Of a stretch of 27,745 nucleotides of DNA, positions 14,750 through 22,560 are shown one piece after another; the first letter of the stretch is position 1; the number at the start of each line of letters is the position of its first letter. This stretch comes from JBBIII01 sp037446575 (GTDB taxonomy: Bacteria; Bacteroidota; Ignavibacteria; UBA10030), in the NCBI GenBank assembly GCA_037446575.1, contig JBBIII010000026.1, forward strand, positions 1 through 27,745, read 5' to 3'. A program made the translations under genes and the position numbers. The notes below the pieces were generated by a model, which was given only the letters and a program-made list of their open reading frames with translations, was not told where the DNA came from and searched no databases.

Positions 14750-16315
14750 ATGAATGATCGTGTGTTTATATTTGATACAACTCTTCGCGATGGAGAACAA
14801 TCGCCCGGTTGCAGTATGAATACGGAAGAAAAACTGCGCTTTGCGCGCCAGCTTCAGCATCTTTGCGTAGATGTTATCGAAGCCGGATTTCCTATTTCTT
14901 CAGTAGGCGATTTTGAAGCAGTTAAATTAATTGCCGAAAAAGTCAGAAGCTGTACAATTGCGGCGCTTGCTCGCTCTGTTAAAGCCGATATTGACCGCGC
15001 TTGGGAAGCGATACGCGAAGCCGCAAAACCGCGCTTACACGTTTTTATAGCAACCTCCGATTTACATTTAAAATACAAGTTGAAAAAAAGCCGCGAGGAA
15101 GTGTTAAAAGATGCAATCTGGGCAGTTCAATACGCAAAATCACTTTGTGATGAAGTCGAATTTTCTTGCGAAGATGCTTCTCGGTCCGATTTACATTTCT
15201 TATGCGAAGTTGTTCAAGCAACAATTAAAGCTGGCGCCTCAATAATTAATCTCCCCGATACAGTCGGATATGCGATACCGGATGAATACGGTGCGATGTT
15301 TCGCGCTGTTCGCGAACGAGTTCCTAATATCAACCAAGTAATTCTTAGTTCTCATTGCCATAACGATCTTGGTCTTGCTGTTGCAAATTCGATAGCGGCA
15401 GTTCAAAATGGCGCGCGCCAAATTGAATGCACTGTAAACGGAATTGGCGAACGAGCGGGCAATGCATCGCTCGAAGAAATCGCTATGGCGATAAAAACAC
15501 GGCGTGAAAAATTACTAGTTCGTACTAATATAGATACTGAAGAAATTTATAAATCGAGCAAACTTCTAAGCAGTTTAACAGGAATGATGGTGCAGCGCAA
15601 TAAAGCAATAGTCGGCTCGAATGCTTTTGCGCATGAAGCAGGTATACACCAAGATGGAATATTGAAAAGTCCGCTTACATATGAAATAATGACACCCCAA
15701 TCGGTCGGCATTAAACACAGCACGTTAGTACTCGGAAAACATTCCGGCAGGCATGCACTTAAACAACGATATGCAGAACTCGGCTATCAATTGACCGATG
15801 AAGAATTGCAAAGAGCTTATGAACTTTTCTGCGCAATAGCGGATAAGAAAAAAGAAATATTTGATGAAGACTTGGAAGCAATACTTGAAGCAGGGGTTAC
15901 ATCCACCGAAGAATTTTATCATCTCGAAAGTATTCAAATAACAAGCGGAACACACATACGTCCAACGGCTACAGTTGAGTTAAGCCAAGGCGATCAAAAA
16001 ATTATTGATTCTGCAAACGGAGATGGTCCGGTCGATGCCGCATATAAAGCGATTGAGCGATTGACGGGAATTGTAGGTAATTTAACAGAATATAATATCA
16101 AGTCTGTGCACTCGGGACATGACGCTATTGGCGAAGTATTTGTTCGCGTTGATTTTGACGGAATGCTGGTCAACGGCCGTGCGGCAAGCACCGATGTTAT
16201 TGAAGGAAGCGTGAATGCTTATCTCGAAGCGCTCAACCGAGCATTGACGGCAAAGAAAAGAAAAAATGGTCCTAATGCAAAAAAAGTTATGCCGACAGAT
16301 ACAATAACTGTTTAA
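14750..16315 (+). CDS. leuA: 2-isopropylmalate synthase
   Basis: Condenses 2-ketoisovalerate with acetyl-CoA to commit carbon to leucine. The 521-residue protein shows FDTTLRDGEQSPGCSM (8-23), the metal ligands in SSHCHNDLGLAVANS, NGIGERAGNASLEE, and the linker motif GSNAFAHEAGIHQDG. The C-terminal leucine-sensing domain follows (DSANGDGPVDAAYKAIERLT onward), so feedback inhibition by leucine is expected. AGGAG precedes the ATG, 11 bases after aroF. It is clearly distinct from CimA two genes upstream. Confidence 0.96.
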   Translation: MNDRVFIFDTTLRDGEQSPGCSMNTEEKLRFARQLQHLCVDVIEAGFPISSVGDFEAVKLIAEKVRSCTIAALARSVKADIDRAWEAIREAAKPRLHVFIATSDLHLKYKLKKSREEVLKDAIWAVQYAKSLCDEVEFSCEDASRSDLHFLCEVVQATIKAGASIINLPDTVGYAIPDEYGAMFRAVRERVPNINQVILSSHCHNDLGLAVANSIAAVQNGARQIECTVNGIGERAGNASLEEIAMAIKTRREKLLVRTNIDTEEIYKSSKLLSSLTGMMVQRNKAIVGSNAFAHEAGIHQDGILKSPLTYEIMTPQSVGIKHSTLVLGKHSGRHALKQRYAELGYQLTDEELQRAYELFCAIADKKKEIFDEDLEAILEAGVTSTEEFYHLESIQITSGTHIRPTATVELSQGDQKIIDSANGDGPVDAAYKAIERLTGIVGNLTEYNIKSVHSGHDAIGEVFVRVDFDGMLVNGRAASTDVIEGSVNAYLEALNRALTAKKRKNGPNAKKVMPTDTITV

Positions 16316-16457
16316 TGAACAGCAACAGCAATGAGTTTTGAATAGTGTATAAAAAAATCTTTACGCATTTGGCCCCGCAAAAAACTAATTGCCAATAGCT
16401 AAATGCTAATAACCTAATTGTAAATTGAAAATAAAAAAAAGGATCGGTAAGAAAAAA
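16316..16457. repeat. leuA-leuC spacer with degenerate CTAATTG/CTAAATG repeats
   Basis: This 142-base spacer has no gene. Bases 16384-16420 hold repeated near-copies of a short unit (CTAATTGCC, AATAGCTAAATG, CTAATAACCTAATTG), a low-complexity filler like the one after ilvN. No clear promoter or terminator is seen, so leuC is probably still read from upstream. Confidence 0.4.
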
Positions 16458-17873
16458 ATGTCTCAAAAATTAACTTTATTTCAAAAGGTATGGAATAAAC
16501 ATGTTGTGGTGCAGGAACCCGATTCGCCGGCAGTTCTTTACATCGACCTGCAATTAGTTCATGAAGTAACCTCACCGCAAGCTTTTGATGGATTGCGAAG
16601 GCGTGGGTTGAAAGTGAGGCGACCCGATAGAACAGTCGGCACAATGGACCATAGCATCCCTACTCTTCCACCTTCCGTTCCGATTTCGGATGAGCTTGCG
16701 GCTAAGCAGATGCGACAAATGGAAATTAACGCGCAAGAATTCGGTTTTCGTCTTTATGGGAAAGATCATCCACAGCGTGGAATTGTTCATGTCATCGGGC
16801 CGGAGCTTGGTTTAACTCAGCCGGGTATGACAATTGTTTGCGGCGATAGCCACACAGCAACACATGGCGCATTTGGCGCGCTCGCTTTCGGAATCGGAAC
16901 AAGCGAAGTTGAACATGTTCTTGCAACTCAATGCTTGCTTCAGCGTCTTCCTAAAACTATGGAAGTTAGGATAGAAGGGAAGCTCAGTGCGGGTGTTACA
17001 GCAAAAGATATAATTCTTGCACTATTAGCAAAAATTGGCGTTGGAGGTGGAACCGGTCATGTCATAGAATACACCGGCTCGACTGTGAAATCTCTCTCGA
17101 TGGAAGAGCGCATGACAATTTGCAACATGTCGATTGAAGGGGGTGCACGCGCAGGTATGATGGCGCCAGACGATATTACTTTTGAATTCCTTGCAAACCG
17201 TGAATTTGCGCCAAAGGGAGATGCATGGGAAAAAGCATTGAAATACTGGCGAACGCTACCAACAGATGAAGGCGCAACTTACGATACTACAGTGATTCTT
17301 GATATTTCTAAGTTAGAACCGATGCTGACATTTGGAACAAATCCGGGTATGGGAATTCCTGTCAGCGGTAGAATTCCAAATCCTGCCGAAATTAAAGACG
17401 CTTCACAAAGGCAGACATTAGAAAAATCGTTACAATATATGGGATTTGAACCAAACGAAGTTCTTGAAGGAAAAAAGATTGATGTAGTATTTATTGGCAG
17501 TTGTACGAATTCAAGAATATCAGATTTGCGTGAAGCCGCGCGAGTGTTTAAAGGAAGAAAAGTTGCTTCAGGTGTAAGGGCGATGATTGTTCCCGGCTCA
17601 CAACCGATTAAACAACAAGCTGAATCTGAAGGATTGGACAAAATATTTATAGAAGCCGGCGCTGAATGGCGCGAATCGGGTTGTTCTATGTGCATTGCGA
17701 TGAATGGAGATGAAATTAAAGCTGGGCAATACGCCGTTTCTACAAGTAACCGAAATTTTGAAGGACGTCAAGGAAAAGGAGGACGAACACTGTTAGCATC
17801 TCCGCTAACAGCCGCCGCTACAGCAGTAACAGGTCAAATAACAGATATCAGAAAATTAATATCAAGGAATTAA
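16458..17873 (+). CDS. leuC: 3-isopropylmalate/citramalate dehydratase, large subunit
   Basis: Aconitase-family subunit that carries the 4Fe-4S cluster and isomerises 2- to 3-isopropylmalate, and citramalate to methylmalate, with LeuD. The 471-residue protein starts MSQKLTLFQKVWNKHVV and continues with LQLVHEVTSPQAFDGLRRRG. Cluster cysteines lie at about residues 348 (IGSCTNSRISDLR) and 408 and 411 (SGCSMCIAMN). The ATG at 16458 is preferred over an in-frame TTG 33 bases upstream because it matches the family N-terminus. It is separated from leuD by a methyltransferase gene, which is unusual because leuC and leuD normally adjoin. Confidence 0.96.
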   Translation: MSQKLTLFQKVWNKHVVVQEPDSPAVLYIDLQLVHEVTSPQAFDGLRRRGLKVRRPDRTVGTMDHSIPTLPPSVPISDELAAKQMRQMEINAQEFGFRLYGKDHPQRGIVHVIGPELGLTQPGMTIVCGDSHTATHGAFGALAFGIGTSEVEHVLATQCLLQRLPKTMEVRIEGKLSAGVTAKDIILALLAKIGVGGGTGHVIEYTGSTVKSLSMEERMTICNMSIEGGARAGMMAPDDITFEFLANREFAPKGDAWEKALKYWRTLPTDEGATYDTTVILDISKLEPMLTFGTNPGMGIPVSGRIPNPAEIKDASQRQTLEKSLQYMGFEPNEVLEGKKIDVVFIGSCTNSRISDLREAARVFKGRKVASGVRAMIVPGSQPIKQQAESEGLDKIFIEAGAEWRESGCSMCIAMNGDEIKAGQYAVSTSNRNFEGRQGKGGRTLLASPLTAAATAVTGQITDIRKLISRN

Positions 17874-18668
17874 ATGCAAGCTTATCAATGGAACGCAGTA
17901 GAATACGCAAAACATGCAAGCGTTCAACAACAATGGGCGCGTGAACTAATTAATAAATTAAAATTGAAAGGAAACGAAAGGATACTCGATATCGGATCAG
18001 GCGATGGAAAAATTACTGCAGAACTTGCGGCTAATGTGCCGAATGGTTTTGTAATAGGCATAGATAACTCAGATGAAATGATAAGATTATCGCAAAGCAG
18101 ATATTTGACATCGAATGTAAAGAATTTAAAATTTCAAAAAGTGGATGCACGCGAGCTTCCCTTTGAAAATGAATTCGATATTATTTTTTCTAATGCGGCA
18201 CTGCATTGGGTTCTGGATCATAAACCGGTTTTGCACGGAATTCATAAAGGATTAAAAGAAAGCGGAAAAGCTCTTTTACAAATGGGCGGACGCGGTAATG
18301 CAGAAGATATCAAAGTTACACTGGATACACTGATTTCAACAGACGAATGGCGCGCATATTTTGAAAATTTCAACTTTGTTTATGGATTTCATGGAGTAGA
18401 GGAATATAGAAGATGGTTGTACGAAGCGGGATTAGAAGCTTTACGCGTTGAATTGATCCCAAAAGTTGCAATTCATAAAGATCGAACCGCTTTTGAAGGA
18501 TGGATTAGAACAACTTGGCTTCCGTGGACTCATAGAGTTCCAGAAGAAAAGAGGAATATTTTTATTTCGCAATTAACAGAAAAATATTTCGAACTTTGTC
18601 CGGCTGATAAAGAAGGGCGCATTCATGTTCGAATGAGCCGGCTCGAAGTTGAAGCTGATAAAAGATAA
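17874..18668 (+). CDS. SAM-dependent methyltransferase, trans-aconitate methyltransferase-like
   Basis: Class I methyltransferase of 264 residues. Motif I is ILDIGSGDGK (37-46), the acidic end of strand 2 is VIGIDNSDEM, and the post-motif regions are VDARELPF and FDIIFSNAALHWVLDH, the latter characteristic of the Tam/BioC neighbourhood. The start WNAVEYAKHASVQQQWAREL also fits Tam-like proteins, which methylate small tricarboxylates. The ATG abuts the leuC stop codon with no gap and AAGGA precedes it, so it is part of the leu transcript. Yeast Tmt1 of the same broad group methylates 3-isopropylmalate and trans-aconitate; a substrate from leucine synthesis is therefore a reasonable inference. 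BioC-like or other small-molecule substrates remain possible. Confidence 0.75.
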   Translation: MQAYQWNAVEYAKHASVQQQWARELINKLKLKGNERILDIGSGDGKITAELAANVPNGFVIGIDNSDEMIRLSQSRYLTSNVKNLKFQKVDARELPFENEFDIIFSNAALHWVLDHKPVLHGIHKGLKESGKALLQMGGRGNAEDIKVTLDTLISTDEWRAYFENFNFVYGFHGVEEYRRWLYEAGLEALRVELIPKVAIHKDRTAFEGWIRTTWLPWTHRVPEEKRNIFISQLTEKYFELCPADKEGRIHVRMSRLEVEADKR

Positions 18669-18697
18669 TTTTTTTCTATAAACAATAAGCAATTACT

Positions 18698-19288
18698 ATG
18701 ATAAAATTTGAAAAACTTACTTCGCAAGTAGTTCCTTTGCTTGTAGATAATATAGATACAGACCAAATAATTCCAGCCCGCTTTTTAAAGGTTACGGATA
18801 AAAATGGGCTTGGAGAACAATTATTTTGCGATTGGCGCTATAACGCAGATGGATCGCTCAAAAAGGATTTTGTATTGAATCAAGCTCAACATAAAAACTC
18901 CAAAATTCTATTAGCTGGAGATAACTTCGGTTGCGGCTCTTCACGCGAACATGCTCCTTGGGCGCTAACTGCATTTGGCTTTCGAGCAGTTATCAGCACA
19001 ACTATTGCAGATATATTTCGAAGCAACTCGATGAAGAACGGTCTACTGCCTATAGTTCTTTTACCAAGCGAACACAATCAATTAAAAGAAGAGATATTAA
19101 AATCGCCGGATGCGGAGGTAACAATTGATCTCGAGAATCAGGAGATTATTTTTCCATCAGGTAAAAAAGCAAAATTTCCGATAGATCCATTTTCAAAATT
19201 CTGCTTGTTGAATGGAGTTGATGAATTGGAATATTTACAAAGGTTCTCGAAAGAAGTAGAGCAATATGAGAAAACAAATGCTCTGTAA
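18698..19288 (+). CDS. leuD: 3-isopropylmalate/citramalate dehydratase, small subunit
   Basis: Swivelling-domain partner of LeuC that shapes the substrate pocket. The 196-residue protein matches the long, E. coli-like form: PLLVDNIDTDQIIPARFLK near the start, the core motif AGDNFGCGSSREHAPWAL (about 73-90), and FRSNSMKNGLLPIVL. It follows the methyltransferase gene by 29 bases. No strong ribosome-binding site is visible before the ATG. It serves both the leucine and citramalate branches. Confidence 0.96.
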   Translation: MIKFEKLTSQVVPLLVDNIDTDQIIPARFLKVTDKNGLGEQLFCDWRYNADGSLKKDFVLNQAQHKNSKILLAGDNFGCGSSREHAPWALTAFGFRAVISTTIADIFRSNSMKNGLLPIVLLPSEHNQLKEEILKSPDAEVTIDLENQEIIFPSGKKAKFPIDPFSKFCLLNGVDELEYLQRFSKEVEQYEKTNAL

Positions 19289-19360
19289 TTCTTCTTATAC
19301 CGATGCAATTATTTTCAAACTTTGCGGTTGATAAAATTTACATGTTAATGGAGCATGCTT

Positions 19361-20212
19361 ATGACACACGATCACACGGAGCATCATCACATAGATAAAC
19401 CGATTGCAATTCTCGGCGCTGGCAATATAGGCTCGGCTTTGTTAAAAGGCGTTATCAACGCAAAGTTAACGCCGCCTAAAAAAATTATTGCGTGCGATAT
19501 TAGCAAAGAAAAACTTCGCATTCTTACAGAAGAATGGAAAGTTCGCACCACGACCGATCTAAAAGAAGCGGTATCATCTTCTGATATAATTTTACTTTGC
19601 ATCAAACCGCAAACACTGTACAGCGTGTTAGAAATAATTAAGCAAGTTATACAACCGCATCATCTCATTATATCGATAGTAGCGGGAATGCGAATAGCTA
19701 ATATACAACAAATGTTAGGCGGGAAAATCGGAATAGCGCGTGCAATGCCGAATATTGCGGCAACCGTAGATGAAGGAGCCGCGGCTATAGCTTTTGGAGA
19801 ACATATTACTAATGATCAGCAAAAAGTCGCTAAATCTATTTTTGAAGCTGTTGGCGATGTAGTTACTGTCGCTGAAGACCAGCTCGATGCGGTAACCGGA
19901 CTAAGCGGCAGTGGACCAGCATATATTTACATGGTCATTGAAGCGTTAGTTGACGGCGGCGTAAAGATGGGCCTTTCGCGCGAGGTCGCCAATAAACTTG
20001 CAATTCAGACAGTGCTTGGCTCGGCAAAGTTAGCTAAATGCTCGGGCTTACACCCGGCAATTTTACGAGATCAGGTTACAACTCCGGGCGGAACAACGAT
20101 AAATGCAATTCACGAACTTGAATCGCATGGACTTCGAGCTATGCTCATTAACGCTGTCGTTACCGCTACGCGAAGATCTGAGGAATTAAGCAAAATTTTA
20201 AATAATATATAA
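19361..20212 (+). CDS. proC: Pyrroline-5-carboxylate reductase
   Basis: Reduces pyrroline-5-carboxylate to proline with NAD(P)H. Motifs: the nucleotide fold AILGAGNIGSALLKGV, IKPQTLYSVLEII, RAMPNIAATVDEGAAA, then the C-terminal signature LSGSGPAYIYMVIEALVDGG with RDQVTTPGGTTINAIHELE. About 283 residues. The ATG at 19361 has GGAG 7 bases upstream and is preferred over the ATG two codons earlier. The product begins with an unusual His-rich stretch, MTHDHTEHHHIDK, not part of the enzyme fold. No other proline gene is in the window; it sits between leuD and leuB. Confidence 0.95.
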   Translation: MTHDHTEHHHIDKPIAILGAGNIGSALLKGVINAKLTPPKKIIACDISKEKLRILTEEWKVRTTTDLKEAVSSSDIILLCIKPQTLYSVLEIIKQVIQPHHLIISIVAGMRIANIQQMLGGKIGIARAMPNIAATVDEGAAAIAFGEHITNDQQKVAKSIFEAVGDVVTVAEDQLDAVTGLSGSGPAYIYMVIEALVDGGVKMGLSREVANKLAIQTVLGSAKLAKCSGLHPAILRDQVTTPGGTTINAIHELESHGLRAMLINAVVTATRRSEELSKILNNI

Positions 20213-20224
20213 ACAATATTTTAA

Positions 20225-20246
20225 GCCACGAGCTTAAGCTCGCGGC
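20225..20246. repeat. Palindromic intergenic repeat, copy 1 (proC-leuB spacer)
   Basis: A 22-base near-perfect palindrome whose arms are GCCACGAGCTT and AAGCTCGCGGC; one pair is A-C. It shares the CCACGA start and the CG-GG end with the hairpin at 20336-20355. It may be a transcript-stabilising or REP-like hairpin. No T run follows. Confidence 0.5.
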
Positions 20247-20335
20247 AAGATAATAAGAGAAAATAATCATAGATACAATATTCACATTACAAAAAAAATG
20301 AATTATAAAACTAAAGGCAATATAAAAAATAATAG

Positions 20336-20355
20336 CCACGACTTTTACGTCGTGG
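20336..20355. repeat. Palindromic intergenic repeat, copy 2 (proC-leuB spacer)
   Basis: CCACGAC (20336-20342), loop TTTTAC and GTCGTGG (20349-20355) form a 7-bp stem. It resembles the palindrome 90 bases upstream at the outer arms while differing in the centre, which suggests two copies of one repeat family. It lies about 30 bases before leuB. Confidence 0.5.
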
Positions 20356-20386
20356 ACAAAGAAAAAAACAAGGAGAATAAAATACA

Positions 20387-21448
20387 ATGGCAAAAAAATA
20401 TAATATTGCAGTAATAGGCGGTGATGGAACCGGACCAGAGGTAGTAGCAGAAGGATTGAAAGTTCTGAAAGTTGCCGCAGGTAAATTCGGATTTTCGTAC
20501 GAAACAACAATGTTCGATTACGGCGGAGATCGCTATCTTAAAACCGGCAAAACTATTACCGACGAAGAACTTGAAGGGCTAAAGAAATTTGACGCTATTT
20601 ATTTAGGCGCAATTGGGCATCCTGATGTTAAACCGGGAATTTTAGAGCAGGGAATTCTACTAAAAACCAGATTCACTCTGGATCAATATATTAATCTTCG
20701 TCCTGTAAAACTATATAATGAAAAGTTTTGTCCGTTAAAAGACAAAAAGCCGGTGGATATAGATTTCGTTGTAGTGCGTGAAAATTCCGAAGGCTTGTAT
20801 AAAGGATTAGGAAGTTTTGAAAACAAAGGTACAAAAGATGAAATTGCAATTCAAATTTCACACAATACGCGCAAAGGAGTGGAGCGTTGTATCCGTTATG
20901 CTTTTGAATATTGCAAAAAAAGAAATAGTAAAAAACGCAAAGTAACACTTTGCGGAAAAACTAATGTGCTAACATTTGCGTGGGATTTATGGGAAAGAAC
21001 TTTTTATGAGGTCGCAAAAGAATATCCCGATATCCAAACAGATTATACACATGTAGATGCTACTACAATGTGGTTTGTAAAAAATCCGGAATGGTTCGAT
21101 GTTATCGTAACGGATAATATGTTCGGCGATATTATAACCGATCTCGGCGCCATGGTACAAGGAGGAATGGGAATTGCGGCTGGCGGTAATATTAATCCAA
21201 ATGGCGTTTCGATGTTCGAACCAATTGGTGGTTCTGCGCCAAAATATACAGGTAAGCATGTAATAAATCCATTAGCCGGCATTTGCGCTTTAGGTATGTT
21301 ATTAGAGACAATAGGCGAAGAAAAAGCTGGTAAAGCAGTGGAAAGTTCTGTGATAAATATTGTTCAAACAAAATTAAAAGATTTAGCCGCGGGAAAAATG
21401 GGATATTCAACTGAAGAAGTTGGCGATATGGTTGCGGCTAGTTTATAA
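20387..21448 (+). CDS. leuB: 3-isopropylmalate dehydrogenase
   Basis: Oxidatively decarboxylates 3-isopropylmalate, and 3-methylmalate in the citramalate route, with NAD. The 353-residue protein starts IAVIGGDGTGPEVVAEGLKV and contains RFTLDQYINLRPVKLY, VVVRENSEGLYKG, the metal ligands in TDNMFGDIITDLGAM, and FEPIGGSAPKYTGK. RFxLDxxINLRP is the form found in actinobacterial LeuB rather than the LRKxLxLxANLRP of E. coli. Family members also include tartrate and isocitrate dehydrogenases, but gene context points to LeuB. AAGGAG lies 11 bases before the ATG. Confidence 0.9.
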   Translation: MAKKYNIAVIGGDGTGPEVVAEGLKVLKVAAGKFGFSYETTMFDYGGDRYLKTGKTITDEELEGLKKFDAIYLGAIGHPDVKPGILEQGILLKTRFTLDQYINLRPVKLYNEKFCPLKDKKPVDIDFVVVRENSEGLYKGLGSFENKGTKDEIAIQISHNTRKGVERCIRYAFEYCKKRNSKKRKVTLCGKTNVLTFAWDLWERTFYEVAKEYPDIQTDYTHVDATTMWFVKNPEWFDVIVTDNMFGDIITDLGAMVQGGMGIAAGGNINPNGVSMFEPIGGSAPKYTGKHVINPLAGICALGMLLETIGEEKAGKAVESSVINIVQTKLKDLAAGKMGYSTEEVGDMVAASL

Positions 21449-21450
21449 AA

Positions 21451-22527
21451 ATGGATTTTCAGGTTCCTTTTATACTAATCGGATTTCAAGCTGTTGGGCG
21501 TACTCTAATTCGTGAAATAATCAACACGCATAAAACCGTAGCCCAGCGAACCGGGTTTCACTTTCTACCAGTCGGTATTATTGATAATTCCAGATTGTTG
21601 TGGGAGAGAAGCGGAATTCCAGAAAAAAAATTACAGACATTGCTTCGCGATACAAATGAACAGCGTAATTTAAACGAGATTACCGATTTATTAACAACGG
21701 ATAAAGCGCTCGAGGTCATTCAACCGGGTACAATTATCGTAGATACCACGCATTCTATGGAATCTGCTCCTTTATTAAAAGAAACTTTAGATGCCGGCTG
21801 TGGAATTGTTATGGCAAACAAAATTCCGCTTGCCGATAAATGGAAAAATGCAAAAATATTTTACGATAATCCGTTAATTCGCTATGAAGCTACAGTTGGA
21901 GCCGGGTTGCCAATGATTACAACATTAAGATATTTGTTAGATACCGGAGATGAAATTACATGTATCGAAGCTTCGGTTAGCGGGACGATGGGATACATTT
22001 GTACCGCGTTAGACCTTGGCGTTCCGTACTCGGTAGCTGTGATAAATGCAAAGAATTTAGGTTACACAGAACCCGATCCGCGCGATGATTTAAGCGGACA
22101 CGATATTGTGCGCAAAGCATTAATACTTGCTCGCACCGCCGGCTGGCCTCTTGAAATAAATAATGTAACTTCAGAGCCAATGTTCCCAGCTTCATTAGCC
22201 AATGGAACAGTAGAAGAATTTTTATCGGCTCTTCCTTCTATAGACGATATTTATACGGCTCAAATACGACTTGCTCAAAGTGAAGGGCGAACGCTTCGGT
22301 ATGTTGCACACATGACTCCAAAGGGTGGTCGCGTCGGTCTTATGTCTGTTGCGCGCGAAGGATATATTGGCTCGAAAAGCGGACCAGCAAATTCTGTGGC
22401 AATTTATACGCATCGTTATTCAGAAATGCCGTTAGTAATTTCAGGTCCCGGCGCTGGTCCCGAAATAAAAGTCGCAGGCGTTATGGAAGATATGCTTCAA
22501 CTTGCGAATATTTTACACAAATCTTAA
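21451..22527 (+). CDS. hom: Stand-alone homoserine dehydrogenase
   Basis: Reduces aspartate semialdehyde to homoserine. The 358-residue protein has the nucleotide fold FILIGFQAVGRTLIREII, MANKIPLADKW, the substrate motif YEATVGAGLPMITTLRYLL, the catalytic region LGYTEPDPRDDLSGHDIVRKA, and an end resembling the C-terminus of ThrA (MPLVISGPGAGPEIKVAGV). No ACT domain follows, so it lacks the threonine sensor of monofunctional Hom enzymes. It starts 2 bases after leuB and ends 33 bases before thrA. It looks like a relative of the ThrA C-terminal half, and duplicates an activity also present in the next gene. Confidence 0.88.
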   Translation: MDFQVPFILIGFQAVGRTLIREIINTHKTVAQRTGFHFLPVGIIDNSRLLWERSGIPEKKLQTLLRDTNEQRNLNEITDLLTTDKALEVIQPGTIIVDTTHSMESAPLLKETLDAGCGIVMANKIPLADKWKNAKIFYDNPLIRYEATVGAGLPMITTLRYLLDTGDEITCIEASVSGTMGYICTALDLGVPYSVAVINAKNLGYTEPDPRDDLSGHDIVRKALILARTAGWPLEINNVTSEPMFPASLANGTVEEFLSALPSIDDIYTAQIRLAQSEGRTLRYVAHMTPKGGRVGLMSVAREGYIGSKSGPANSVAIYTHRYSEMPLVISGPGAGPEIKVAGVMEDMLQLANILHKS

Positions 22528-22560
22528 TGTCCCTACTATGCTTTGAACGAAAGAAAAAAT

